Source: Bacillota bacterium
GTDB taxonomy: Bacteria; Bacillota; UBA4882; UBA8346
Reading direction: 5' to 3'
Assembly (NCBI GenBank): GCA_023394955.1
Contig: JAEWZY010000058.1
Span: 1-5,615 of the forward strand
Length of the DNA: 5,615 nucleotides
The position numbers and the translations under genes were made by a program. Positions 1-5,615 of this stretch are shown here, piece by piece (position 1 is the stretch's first letter; each line of letters starts with the position of its first letter). Under the pieces are notes generated by a model that was given only the letters and a program-made list of their open reading frames with translations, made no database searches and was not told the DNA's origin.

Positions 1-870
1 CGGGAAACCAACCACTCTCAGATCAACGATTTAAATTCCATTTTATACTCCTATGATTTACAGGCAGGGAATTATCGTGAAAATTATTACCATCATTATC
101 ATCGGTTAGCCCATATTGATAATCAGCCCGTGACTTTAAAGTTTGAAGAGTTTTATCAACTATACGGGCAAAAAATTGCGGCAGTTTTGGATCGATTAGG
201 CTATGCCTCCATCATGGAGGTTGGCGTCGGAGAAGCGGTCACCCTGGCTAAGGTCATGAAAAGTTTAAACAATAAAAAGGCCGTATGTAAGGGAGTGGAT
301 ATTTCTTTTTCCAGGGTGGCGTATGGCAATGTTTTCTTAAGCGAACAAGGGATCAGCGGCGCCGCCTTGGGGGTCGGAAACATGTTTGAACTGCCCTTGC
401 CGGATAATTCCTGTGATATCGTATTCACTTCCCATTGTATCGAACCCAATACCGCTAAAACCAGAGATGCAGTTGGGGAAATGTATCGGATCACCCGAAA
501 CTATTTGGTGTTAATCGAACCTTCCTATGATTTAGGCAATGAGGAAACGAAAAAACATATGCAAGAACATGCCTATTGTACTGACTTGATCGAGGTTATC
601 CGGGAGATGAACCTGAAGGTAATTGAGCACCGTTTGTTTGAGATTGGAACCTATAATAATCAAGCGGCGCTAACCATCATTCAGAAAGAACATAATCTGA
701 TCAGTAAGGCAAGTTCCAATTGGGCTTGCCCGGTATGCAAAAATGAGTTGGCGGAGGAAGACGGCAATTATTTTTGCGCCGAATGTTCACTGATCTTTCC
801 GATCATTAAAAAGATTCCGTGCCTTCTGAAGGAGAACGGGATCTTGGGTAGTAAATATCTGGATATCTGA
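1..870 (+). CDS. Class I SAM-dependent methyltransferase with C-terminal Trm112-like zinc ribbon (5' partial)
   Basis: Predicted to transfer a methyl group from S-adenosylmethionine; the acceptor is unknown. The frame is open from base 1 to the TGA at 868-870, giving 289 visible residues. A GTG at 130 could start it, but it has no ribosome binding site, and the 43 codons before it read as ordinary protein (for example YDLQAG at visible residues 18-23), so the true start probably lies left of the window. The Rossmann motif I is MEVGVGEA (visible residues 72-79), followed by an acidic strand end GVDIS (98-102) and a PLPDNSCDIVFTSHCIE segment (132-148), typical of class I enzymes. The C-terminus carries CPVC (243-246) and CAEC (259-262) and then FPIIKKIPCLL, the four-cysteine pattern of Trm112-like domains. 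It lies directly upstream of the Pse genes, so methylation of the flagellar sugar or a precursor is a reasonable inference, but not shown. Fold confidence is high, role confidence low. Confidence 0.82.
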   Translation, partial: RETNHSQINDLNSILYSYDLQAGNYRENYYHHYHRLAHIDNQPVTLKFEEFYQLYGQKIAAVLDRLGYASIMEVGVGEAVTLAKVMKSLNNKKAVCKGVDISFSRVAYGNVFLSEQGISGAALGVGNMFELPLPDNSCDIVFTSHCIEPNTAKTRDAVGEMYRITRNYLVLIEPSYDLGNEETKKHMQEHAYCTDLIEVIREMNLKVIEHRLFEIGTYNNQAALTIIQKEHNLISKASSNWACPVCKNELAEEDGNYFCAECSLIFPIIKKIPCLLKENGILGSKYLDI

Positions 871-919
871 TGAGGGTTACAAATTTAAATCGTCTGGCAA
901 GCGCTAAGAATTTAAGTAT

Positions 920-924
920 AGGAG
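920..924 (+). promoter_or_regulatory. Ribosome binding site fixing the HAD gene start
   Basis: AGGAG lies five bases before the ATG at 930. The alternative ATG at 870, which overlaps the stop of the methyltransferase gene, has no comparable site upstream. This favours the start at 930. Confidence 0.7.
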
Positions 925-929
925 TAAGC

Positions 930-1616
930 ATGGTTCTTGTCTTCGACCTCGACGACACGCTCTATGATGAGACGACCTTCGTTAGCAGCGGCTTTCAAGC
1001 GGTCGCCCGCTATCTCTTGGAAAAATACCGGCTCCCCAGGGAAGCCGCCCTGGCGTTGATGATGAAGCAAGTATCCTTAGGGCGGGGGCGGGTGTTTGAC
1101 GATTTACTGATCCGCTATGGAATATATAGTAAAAAGTTGGTTAAAAAATGCCTGTCCCTCTACCGGCTCCACCAACCGGCGATTACCCTTTACCCCGAAG
1201 CCGACGCTTGTCTCAAACGGTTTTCGGATTATCCCAAATATATCGTCACTGACGGCAACAAACTGGTCCAGGGAAATAAAATCAAGGCTTTGGGACTGGA
1301 GCAACGGGTTAAATTTTGTTACATTACCCACCGTTACGGCATTAAAAACGCCAAACCCTCCCCGTACTGCTTCCAAAAAATTTGCGAGCGGGAAAAGGTC
1401 CGGCCCCAAGAGGTCATCTATGTCGGGGATAATCCCGGCAAGGATTTTGTCGGGATTAAACCATTGGGTTATCAAACCATCCGGGTCCGGCAAGGCCAAT
1501 ATAAAGAGGTTAGCAAGCCGCCCGAGTTTGAAGCGGATTTTCGCATAAAGTCGCTGGCGGAATTAGACGAAGTATTATTAGAACGAATTTTCCATGTTGA
1601 GGTGGGAAAAGAATGA
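930..1616 (+). CDS. HAD-superfamily hydrolase (phosphatase-like) in the Pse operon
   Basis: Probably a phosphomonoesterase of the haloacid dehalogenase superfamily, acting in the cytoplasm; the substrate is not known. With the start at 930 it has 228 residues. All HAD motifs are present: motif I DLDDT (residues 6-10, nucleophile Asp6 and acid Asp8), motif II Thr107 in YIVTDGN, motif III Lys142 in NAKPSP, and motif IV GDNPGKD (166-172, Asp167 and Asp172). Residues of roughly 15-90 form a helical stretch consistent with a C1 cap. An upstream ATG at 870 would add 20 residues without recognisable conservation, placed before motif I, which normally sits at the N-terminus. The gene ends in an ATGA overlap with pseI, suggesting coupled translation. 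The canonical Pse route has no phosphatase step, so its job is open: a phosphorylated sugar intermediate, a related nonulosonic acid, or a housekeeping role. Family confidence is high, substrate unknown. Confidence 0.88.
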   Translation: MVLVFDLDDTLYDETTFVSSGFQAVARYLLEKYRLPREAALALMMKQVSLGRGRVFDDLLIRYGIYSKKLVKKCLSLYRLHQPAITLYPEADACLKRFSDYPKYIVTDGNKLVQGNKIKALGLEQRVKFCYITHRYGIKNAKPSPYCFQKICEREKVRPQEVIYVGDNPGKDFVGIKPLGYQTIRVRQGQYKEVSKPPEFEADFRIKSLAELDEVLLERIFHVEVGKE

Positions 1617-2665
1617 GTTTGATTCGGATCCGGCAACATGTCATCAGCAGGCGGCGCCGTCCCTTCATCATCGCCGAGATGTCCGGGAACCATGATCATT
1701 CCCTGGAACGGGCCTTAGCAATCGTTGAAGCTGCCGCTGAAGCGGGAGTCCAAGCCTTGAAGCTTCAAACTTACACTGCCGATACGATGACCCTGGATAT
1801 CGACGAAGGGGATTTTTTTATTGACGACCCGAACAACCTTTGGAAGGGGACTTCTTTATATAAGTTATATCAACAAGCCTATACTCCCTGGGAGTGGCAC
1901 CGGCCCATCTTTGAGCGTTGCCGGGAATTGGGGCTTGCCGGTTTCAGCACGCCTTTTGACGATACCGCCGTCGATTTTCTGGAATCGCTTGATGTTCCTT
2001 GTTATAAAATCGCCGCCTTTGAAAATACGGACCTTCCTTTAATCCGAAAAGTAGCGGCCACCGGGAAACCCCTTTTTATCTCCACTGGGATGGCGACTGT
2101 GGCGGAACTGGATGAAACAGTGCGGACCGCCCGGGCGGCAGGATGTAGTGATTTGGTCCTGCTTAAATGCACCAGTACCTATCCGGCATCACCTGAGAAC
2201 AGCAACTTGATGACTTTACCGCATTTACGGGAGCTTTTCGCTTGTGAGGTCGGAATCTCCGACCATACGATAGGTATTGGAGCATCCATAGCCGGAGTGG
2301 CCTTGGGAGCGACGGTCATTGAAAAACACTTTACTCTTTCCCGGGCTACCGGAGGGGTGGATGCCGCTTTCTCTATGGAACCGGCGGAAATGCAAGTTTT
2401 GGCGCAAGAGACCGCCCAGGCCCGGCTGGCCCTGGGAAGGATTCAATACGGCCCCACCGAGGACGAGGGACCCTCATTAAAACACCGGCGCTCTCTATAT
2501 ATAGCTCAAGATATGAGAGCCGGGGAGGTCTTTACTGAAGAAAATCTCCGGGCGATCCGTCCCGGATTGGGGCTTCCCCCTAAATACTTTGAGGAGATTT
2601 TGGGCAAGAAAATCAACCGGGATATGCCCAAAGGCTCTCCGGTCAGTTGGGATCTGATCGGATGA
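1613..2665 (+). CDS. pseI: Pseudaminic acid synthase PseI (NeuB family)
   Basis: Condenses phosphoenolpyruvate with 2,4-diacetamido-2,4,6-trideoxy-L-altrose to give pseudaminic acid and phosphate (step 5 of the route), in the cytoplasm with a divalent metal. At 350 residues it has the usual length. The TIM-barrel NeuB domain fills about residues 15-260: AEMSGNH (21-27), KLQTYTADTMT (50-60), STPFD (112-116), YKIAAFE (131-137), STGM (157-160), KCTSTYP (185-191), SDHT (216-219) and EKHFT (237-241). A C-terminal SAF (antifreeze-like) domain follows from about residue 290, starting HRRSLY and ending near MPKGSPV. The AEMSGNH and LQTYTADTMT wording resembles PseI more than sialic acid or legionaminic acid synthases, and the neighbouring PseG and PseC support this. 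A GAGGTGG-like site lies about seven bases before the ATG. The gene overlaps the HAD gene and pseG by four bases each. Confidence 0.93.
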   Translation: MSLIRIRQHVISRRRRPFIIAEMSGNHDHSLERALAIVEAAAEAGVQALKLQTYTADTMTLDIDEGDFFIDDPNNLWKGTSLYKLYQQAYTPWEWHRPIFERCRELGLAGFSTPFDDTAVDFLESLDVPCYKIAAFENTDLPLIRKVAATGKPLFISTGMATVAELDETVRTARAAGCSDLVLLKCTSTYPASPENSNLMTLPHLRELFACEVGISDHTIGIGASIAGVALGATVIEKHFTLSRATGGVDAAFSMEPAEMQVLAQETAQARLALGRIQYGPTEDEGPSLKHRRSLYIAQDMRAGEVFTEENLRAIRPGLGLPPKYFEEILGKKINRDMPKGSPVSWDLIG

Positions 2666-3705
2666 AGCCTTTAAAGCTGGCGTTCCGGGTGGATGGGAGC
2701 CCTGCCAGCGGCATGGGCCATATCATGCGGTGCCTCTCTTTAGCGAAAGAATTTCGAAAAAATGGGGATCAAGCGCTATTTATCAGTAAAGAGCCGGTTG
2801 GTATCGCAAAGATCACTAACGAAGGTTTTCCCTCGGTATCTTTTAAGGGCGACGAACTAAAAGCCATCATCCGGATCAGCGCCATCAAGAACTTAGATAT
2901 CTTAATTGTTGATTCTTATAAGGTAAATCGTGATTATCTTTACGCCTTAAAGCCACATATTCCACTTTTGATCTACCTGGATGACCTAAATCAATTTGAG
3001 AATCCCGCCGAAATCATTATTAACGGTAATTATGCCGCGGAAAGGTTGGGATATTCCGAGCCGGCGTTTGGGTGTCTTCAATTATTGGGAGTCCAGTATA
3101 ACCTGATCCGGGAAGAATTTAAAAACCTGCCTCGACCAGCAGTAAAACCGAAGATAGAGCGGGTTCTAATCACTATGGGCGGCTCCGATCCGCCTAACTT
3201 TACCGGAAGATTAATCACGACTTTACGGCAAGACGTGGCGTTTGATAAGATTGCTCTCGAAGTAGTGGTCGGCGGCGGGAATCAACACTATGAACAAATA
3301 TTGGAATTAAGTCGCAGTTATCCCCGGGTAGTTGTTCATTATAATACCCAACATCTCTCCAAACTGATGCTCCAGGCCGATGTGGCGCTCTCCGCCGGCG
3401 GAAGCACCTTATATGAGCTTTGCGCCTGTGGGACACCGACTATAGGCATAAAAATCGCTGAAAACCAAAACCATGTCCTGTCCGAACTGGCTCGGGACGG
3501 GTATCTGATTAATCTTGGTTGGTACCGGGACTTAGATATGAATAGTTTTAAAAACGCTATTAAAATGTATAATTACGCCAAAAGGCGAGAAACCGCGGCC
3601 AAGATGCGTCAACTAATTGATAGTAAGGGGACGGGGCGGGTCAGAAAGAAGATAGTGGAGTTTTGGTTGGATAAGCGCTATATGGATAACAAACTTAAAT
3701 TATGA
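2662..3705 (+). CDS. pseG: UDP-2,4-diacetamido-2,4,6-trideoxy-beta-L-altropyranose hydrolase PseG
   Basis: Cleaves UDP from the diacetamido-trideoxy-altrose nucleotide sugar, releasing the free sugar used by PseI (step 4). It has 347 residues and the GT-B-like fold of MurG relatives. The N-terminal nucleotide-sugar hydrolase signature is clear: R9-x-D11-x-S13, GMGH (17-20) and R23. His20 corresponds to the catalytic histidine described for Campylobacter PseG. The C-terminal half shows TMGGSDP (171-177), VVVGGGN (201-207) and ALSAGGSTLYELCACGTP (242-259), the UDP-binding region. A TTG at 2647 would add five residues inside the end of pseI; the ATG at 2662 is preferred because it forms an ATGA overlap with the pseI stop and places the RVDGS motif at the normal distance from the N-terminus. 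No strong ribosome binding site is visible, fitting translation coupled to pseI. There is no fused acetyltransferase domain, so PseH must be a separate protein. Confidence 0.92.
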   Translation: MKPLKLAFRVDGSPASGMGHIMRCLSLAKEFRKNGDQALFISKEPVGIAKITNEGFPSVSFKGDELKAIIRISAIKNLDILIVDSYKVNRDYLYALKPHIPLLIYLDDLNQFENPAEIIINGNYAAERLGYSEPAFGCLQLLGVQYNLIREEFKNLPRPAVKPKIERVLITMGGSDPPNFTGRLITTLRQDVAFDKIALEVVVGGGNQHYEQILELSRSYPRVVVHYNTQHLSKLMLQADVALSAGGSTLYELCACGTPTIGIKIAENQNHVLSELARDGYLINLGWYRDLDMNSFKNAIKMYNYAKRRETAAKMRQLIDSKGTGRVRKKIVEFWLDKRYMDNKLKL

Positions 3706-3721
3706 TATAGGACGGATTACA

Positions 3722-4882
3722 ATGGAAAAAAAACCGATTCGGAAAGAATTGCTCCCCTACGGCCATCAATGGATCGACGAAGATGACATCCAAGCCGTAG
3801 TCGATGTCTTGCGTAGCGATTACCTAACCACTGGACCCAAAATCGCCGAATTTGAGCAGGCCTTTGCCAAATACGTCGGCGCAAAGTATGCGATTGCGGT
3901 TTCCAACGGAACTGCCGCTTTACACGCCGCTGTCTTTGCCGCCGGGATCGGGCCGGGGGATGAAGTCATCACTACCCCGATCACCTTTGCCGCTTCGGCT
4001 AATTGCGCGCTTTACCTGGGGGGACGGCCGGTATTCGCCGACATAGATCCTGATACTTATAATATCGATCCCCAAGAAATCCGTAAAAAGATCACCAAAA
4101 AAACGAAGGTGATCATTCCCGTACATTTCACCGGACAACCGGTAAACCTTGACGAGATTCATGCTATTGCCAAGGAGCATCATCTGACAGTCATCGAGGA
4201 CGCGGCCCATGCCCTTGGCGCAACATATAAAGGTAAACAAATCGGCGGGTTATCCGATCTGATCACGTTCAGCTTCCATCCGGTAAAACAGATTACCACC
4301 GGCGAAGGCGGGATGATTACTACCAGCAATGAGGAATATTACCGAAAATTATCCCTCTTCCGGACTCACGGGATTACCAGGGACAGGGAGTTAATGCTGG
4401 AGGACGACGGTGAATGGTATTACGAACAACTGGAACTGGGCTACAATTACCGGCTGACCGACTTTCAAGCCGCTCTTGGTTTGAGCCAATTAAGAAAATT
4501 AGAGAACTTCTTGAAACGGCGCAAAGAGATTGCCCGTCGTTATCATGAAGCTTTCAAAAAAATCCCCGGTTTGATACTCCCGTATCAAGCGGAACAAACC
4601 GGGTCCAGCTGGCATCTTTATGTGATTCAGATTAATTCGGAAGTCACTGCCATCGACCGGAATAAATTCTTTAAGTCATTACGGAGCCGGAATATCGGCG
4701 TTAATGTTCATTACCTCCCCGTTTATCATCATCCTTTCTACCGGCGATTGGGTTACCCCGGAAACCTTTGCCCCAATGCCGAACAATTTTATCAGAGGGC
4801 CGTTACCCTACCCCTCTTTCCCGGCATGAGGGATCGAGATGTGGACGATGTCATTGAAACAGTAGTTGAGGTCTTGGGATGA
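3722..4882 (+). CDS. pseC: UDP-4-amino-4,6-dideoxy-N-acetyl-beta-L-altrosamine transaminase PseC
   Basis: PLP-dependent aminotransferase of the DegT/DnrJ/EryC1/StrS family. It converts the 4-keto sugar nucleotide made by PseB into the 4-amino-L-altrose derivative (step 2), with glutamate as the usual amino donor. It has 386 residues, full length for PseC. Visible signatures are YLTTGPKIAEFEQAFA (34-49), SNGTAALH (61-68, PLP phosphate binding), TPITFAASANC (85-95), IEDAAHALGA (158-167, acidic residue contacting the PLP ring nitrogen) and SFHPVKQITTGEGG (184-197), where Lys189 is the expected Schiff-base lysine. YNYRLTDFQAALG (241-253) and NVHYLPVY (328-335) follow as in sugar aminotransferases. 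An ATAGGACGG site ends about seven bases before the ATG. It begins 16 bases after pseG ends and is the last Pse gene before the gap to flaG. Identification rests on overall resemblance plus the pseI-pseG context; a related sugar aminotransferase is the main alternative. Confidence 0.93.
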   Translation: MEKKPIRKELLPYGHQWIDEDDIQAVVDVLRSDYLTTGPKIAEFEQAFAKYVGAKYAIAVSNGTAALHAAVFAAGIGPGDEVITTPITFAASANCALYLGGRPVFADIDPDTYNIDPQEIRKKITKKTKVIIPVHFTGQPVNLDEIHAIAKEHHLTVIEDAAHALGATYKGKQIGGLSDLITFSFHPVKQITTGEGGMITTSNEEYYRKLSLFRTHGITRDRELMLEDDGEWYYEQLELGYNYRLTDFQAALGLSQLRKLENFLKRRKEIARRYHEAFKKIPGLILPYQAEQTGSSWHLYVIQINSEVTAIDRNKFFKSLRSRNIGVNVHYLPVYHHPFYRRLGYPGNLCPNAEQFYQRAVTLPLFPGMRDRDVDDVIETVVEVLG

Positions 4883-5034
4883 TTTAAGACGTTGTAAGAT
4901 CCGCTATTCTATATTCCTACTTTAGTTTCCATTACTAAAAACCGAATATGTAAATAAAGTAATCATTTGGTCGTATTCCCGAGACAAAAAGGTTTTTTTA
5001 ATTGTTGGACATTAATAGTGGATGCTTAGTTTTT

Positions 5035-5067
5035 GGAAGTAATAGGAACAAAGCACTATTTACTTTT
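5035..5067 (+). terminator. Weak AT-rich hairpin, possible terminator after pseC
   Basis: AAGTAATAG (5037-5045) can pair with CTATTTACTT (5056-5065), with one bulged T at 5061 and a ten-base loop. Two G-T pairs could extend the base of the stem. A short T run (5064-5068) lies at the 3' side, partly inside the stem. With only two G-C pairs the stem is weak, so it could be an inefficient terminator, a regulatory hairpin, or chance in AT-rich DNA. Confidence 0.28.
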
Positions 5068-5086
5068 TCGTCCTTGATTCCGATTA
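5060..5086 (+). promoter_or_regulatory. Candidate promoter for flaG-fliD (sigma-28/SigD-like, or sigma-A)
   Basis: TTACTTTT, 11 bases, then TCCGATTA resembles the flagellar sigma-28 consensus (TAAAGTTT, N11, GCCGATAA): five of eight and six of eight positions match at the exact consensus spacing. The same place can also be read as a sigma-A promoter, TTTACT (5059-5064), 17 bases, GATTAT (5082-5087), four of six at each box. Either reading would start transcription roughly 45 bases before flaG. The match is imperfect and the region is AT-rich, so this is a candidate only. Confidence 0.33.
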
Positions 5087-5122
5087 TTATTTATGAAGGG
5101 AAATAAACTGTAAAGTTATTAC

Positions 5123-5130
5123 AAGGAGGT
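5123..5130 (+). promoter_or_regulatory. Strong ribosome binding site for flaG
   Basis: AAGGAGGT is a near-perfect complement to the 16S rRNA 3' end and lies seven bases before the GTG at 5138. It fixes the use of GTG as the flaG start. Confidence 0.8.
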
Positions 5131-5137
5131 AAGGGCT

Positions 5138-5500
5138 GTGAAATTGGAAAATTTATCTCCTGTCGGGAAAACATCTCCGGTAACGGCATGGAAGCCGGGA
5201 GATGTCGCAGAAACCGTTCCGTCCACACCGGAGAATGCTGCGGCGCAAAAACAGGAGAAGCAAAGACAAGAGATTCCCAAAGACCGGATCCCGGAAGCGG
5301 TGGATGTGGTCAACGACTTTATGAAAATGGTCAATGTCCGCTTCGAATACCGGTTTGATGACGCCGTTAAACGGGCGGTGGTAGAGGTTTACGACGAGGA
5401 AACCGGGGATAAGATCCGCCAATGTCCTCCGGAAGAGATTCTTAACATGTTGGAGAAAATGTACGACATGTTGGGAGTGTTGATTGATCATAAAGTCTGA
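5138..5500 (+). CDS. flaG: FlaG family flagellar protein
   Basis: Small cytoplasmic protein of the FlaG family, encoded next to fliD in many flagellated bacteria; loss has been linked to altered filament length in some species, but its molecular role is poorly known. It has 120 residues and starts at GTG with a strong binding site. The first 50 residues are polar and low in complexity, rich in Pro, Lys, Gln and Glu, and probably disordered. The conserved C-terminal half follows: VRFEYRFDDAVKRAVVEVYDEETGDKIRQ (about 67-95), then PPEEILNMLEKMYDMLGVLIDHKV to the end, the usual FlaG pattern of a strand pair, an IRQxPPEE turn and a terminal helix. The position before the double proline is Cys96, where isoleucine is common. 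fliD begins 21 bases downstream, so the two are almost certainly co-transcribed. Confidence 0.88.
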   Translation: MKLENLSPVGKTSPVTAWKPGDVAETVPSTPENAAAQKQEKQRQEIPKDRIPEAVDVVNDFMKMVNVRFEYRFDDAVKRAVVEVYDEETGDKIRQCPPEEILNMLEKMYDMLGVLIDHKV

Positions 5501-5521
5501 TTTAGCAAGGAGGCTTTAACC

Positions 5522-5615
5522 ATGGGAAGTATAAATCGAATCACCGGTCTGTCGGGTCTTGACACCCAGTCCATGGTGGACCAGATGATGCAAGCGGCAA
5601 GGAAACCGTTGGATA
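5522..5615 (+). CDS. fliD: Flagellar filament cap protein FliD (3' partial)
   Basis: FliD (HAP2) caps the growing filament and helps flagellin subunits fold into place after export. Only the first 31 codons are inside the window; the gene runs off the right edge. The N-terminus reads MGSINRITGLSGLDTQSMVD, then a QMMQAARKPLD stretch, the typical FliD start: an (I/T)-T-G-L-x-S-G-L-D-like motif followed by a helix ending in a K-P-L-D-type sequence. AAGGAGG at 5507-5513 lies eight bases before the ATG. It follows flaG closely and is expected to share its transcript. Confidence 0.9.
   Translation, partial: MGSINRITGLSGLDTQSMVDQMMQAARKPLD

Larger units (their letters stand above)
4883..5137 (+). 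other. AT-rich intergenic region between pseC and flaG
   Basis: This is the only long non-coding stretch in the window, and it is clearly richer in A and T than the flanking genes. No credible small gene was found: the few ATGs open frames of only a handful of codons without binding sites. It holds a weak hairpin (5035-5067), a possible flagellar-type promoter (5060-5086) and a T run (4993-4999) that lacks a convincing stem. It separates the sugar pathway genes from the filament genes and is the natural place for a transcription boundary. Confidence 0.6.

Noticed and set aside
1104..1499. A 131-codon open frame on the - strand opposite the HAD gene
   Set aside because: It is antisense to conserved HAD motifs II to IV and shows no recognisable family.
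1117..1548. A 143-codon open frame on the + strand inside the HAD gene
   Set aside because: It lies wholly within a gene with intact HAD motifs, has no plausible binding site, and its translation is a basic, Ser/Pro-rich sequence with no recognisable domain.
2647..2661. TTG start five codons upstream of the chosen pseG start
   Set aside because: It lies inside the end of pseI with no ribosome binding site, while the ATG at 2662 makes a standard ATGA overlap and fits the PseG N-terminal motif position.
3920..4240. A 106-codon open frame on the - strand opposite pseC
   Set aside because: It covers the conserved PLP-binding region of PseC on the other strand and shows no domain of its own.
4921..4939. 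TTTAGT / ACTAAA inverted repeat with a seven-base loop
   Set aside because: A six-base, mostly A-T stem without a following T run on either strand is expected by chance in such AT-rich DNA.
4951..4977. TAAA, 15 bases, GTCGTATT as a sigma-28 promoter
   Set aside because: The -10 part matches the GCCGATAA consensus at only three of eight positions; the candidate at 5060-5086 is better.
4986..4999. A5-GG-T7 stretch as a rho-independent terminator
   Set aside because: Only A-T pairs could form around a very small loop, and no G/C-bearing stem precedes the T run.
5153..5491. A 112-codon open frame on the - strand opposite flaG
   Set aside because: It is the antisense of a well-supported FlaG gene; its Leu/Arg/His-rich translation looks like a codon shadow.

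Overview
The window looks like part of the flagellar gene region of a motile member of the Bacillota (Firmicutes). The evidence is strong AGGAGG-type ribosome binding sites, GTG start use, and a pseudaminic acid (Pse) biosynthesis block running straight into flaG and fliD. The species cannot be named from the sequence. All six genes and the 5' end of a seventh lie on the + strand, and no mobile element, RNA gene, CRISPR array or attachment site was seen.

Layout: (i) 1-870, a class I methyltransferase with a C-terminal Trm112-like zinc ribbon, cut by the left edge because its reading frame is open back to base 1. (ii) 930-1616, a HAD-family phosphatase-like protein. (iii) 1613-2665, PseI, a NeuB-family sugar acid synthase. 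(iv) 2662-3705, PseG, a UDP-sugar hydrolase. (v) 3722-4882, PseC, a PLP-dependent aminotransferase. (vi) 4883-5137, an AT-rich gap of 255 bases with a weak hairpin and a possible promoter. (vii) 5138-5500, FlaG. (viii) 5522 to the right edge, the first 31 codons of FliD.

PseC, PseG and PseI carry out steps 2, 4 and 5 of the six-step route from UDP-GlcNAc to CMP-pseudaminic acid. PseC aminates the 4-keto sugar, PseG removes UDP after acetylation, and PseI condenses the free sugar with phosphoenolpyruvate. PseB (step 1), the acetyltransferase PseH (step 3), the CMP-transferase PseF (step 6) and a flagellin glycosyltransferase (Maf type) are not present. They are expected upstream of the left edge or elsewhere. 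ATGA overlaps at HAD/pseI and pseI/pseG, and a short gap before pseC, point to one transcript with translational coupling. Adjacency to flaG-fliD suggests that the sugar decorates flagellin.

The least understood parts are the methyltransferase and the HAD protein. Neither has an assigned step in the canonical Pse route, and they may tailor or modify a Pse-type sugar. Part of the annotation work here was start selection: the first gene extends beyond the window, and the HAD and PseG genes begin later than their longest open frames suggest.
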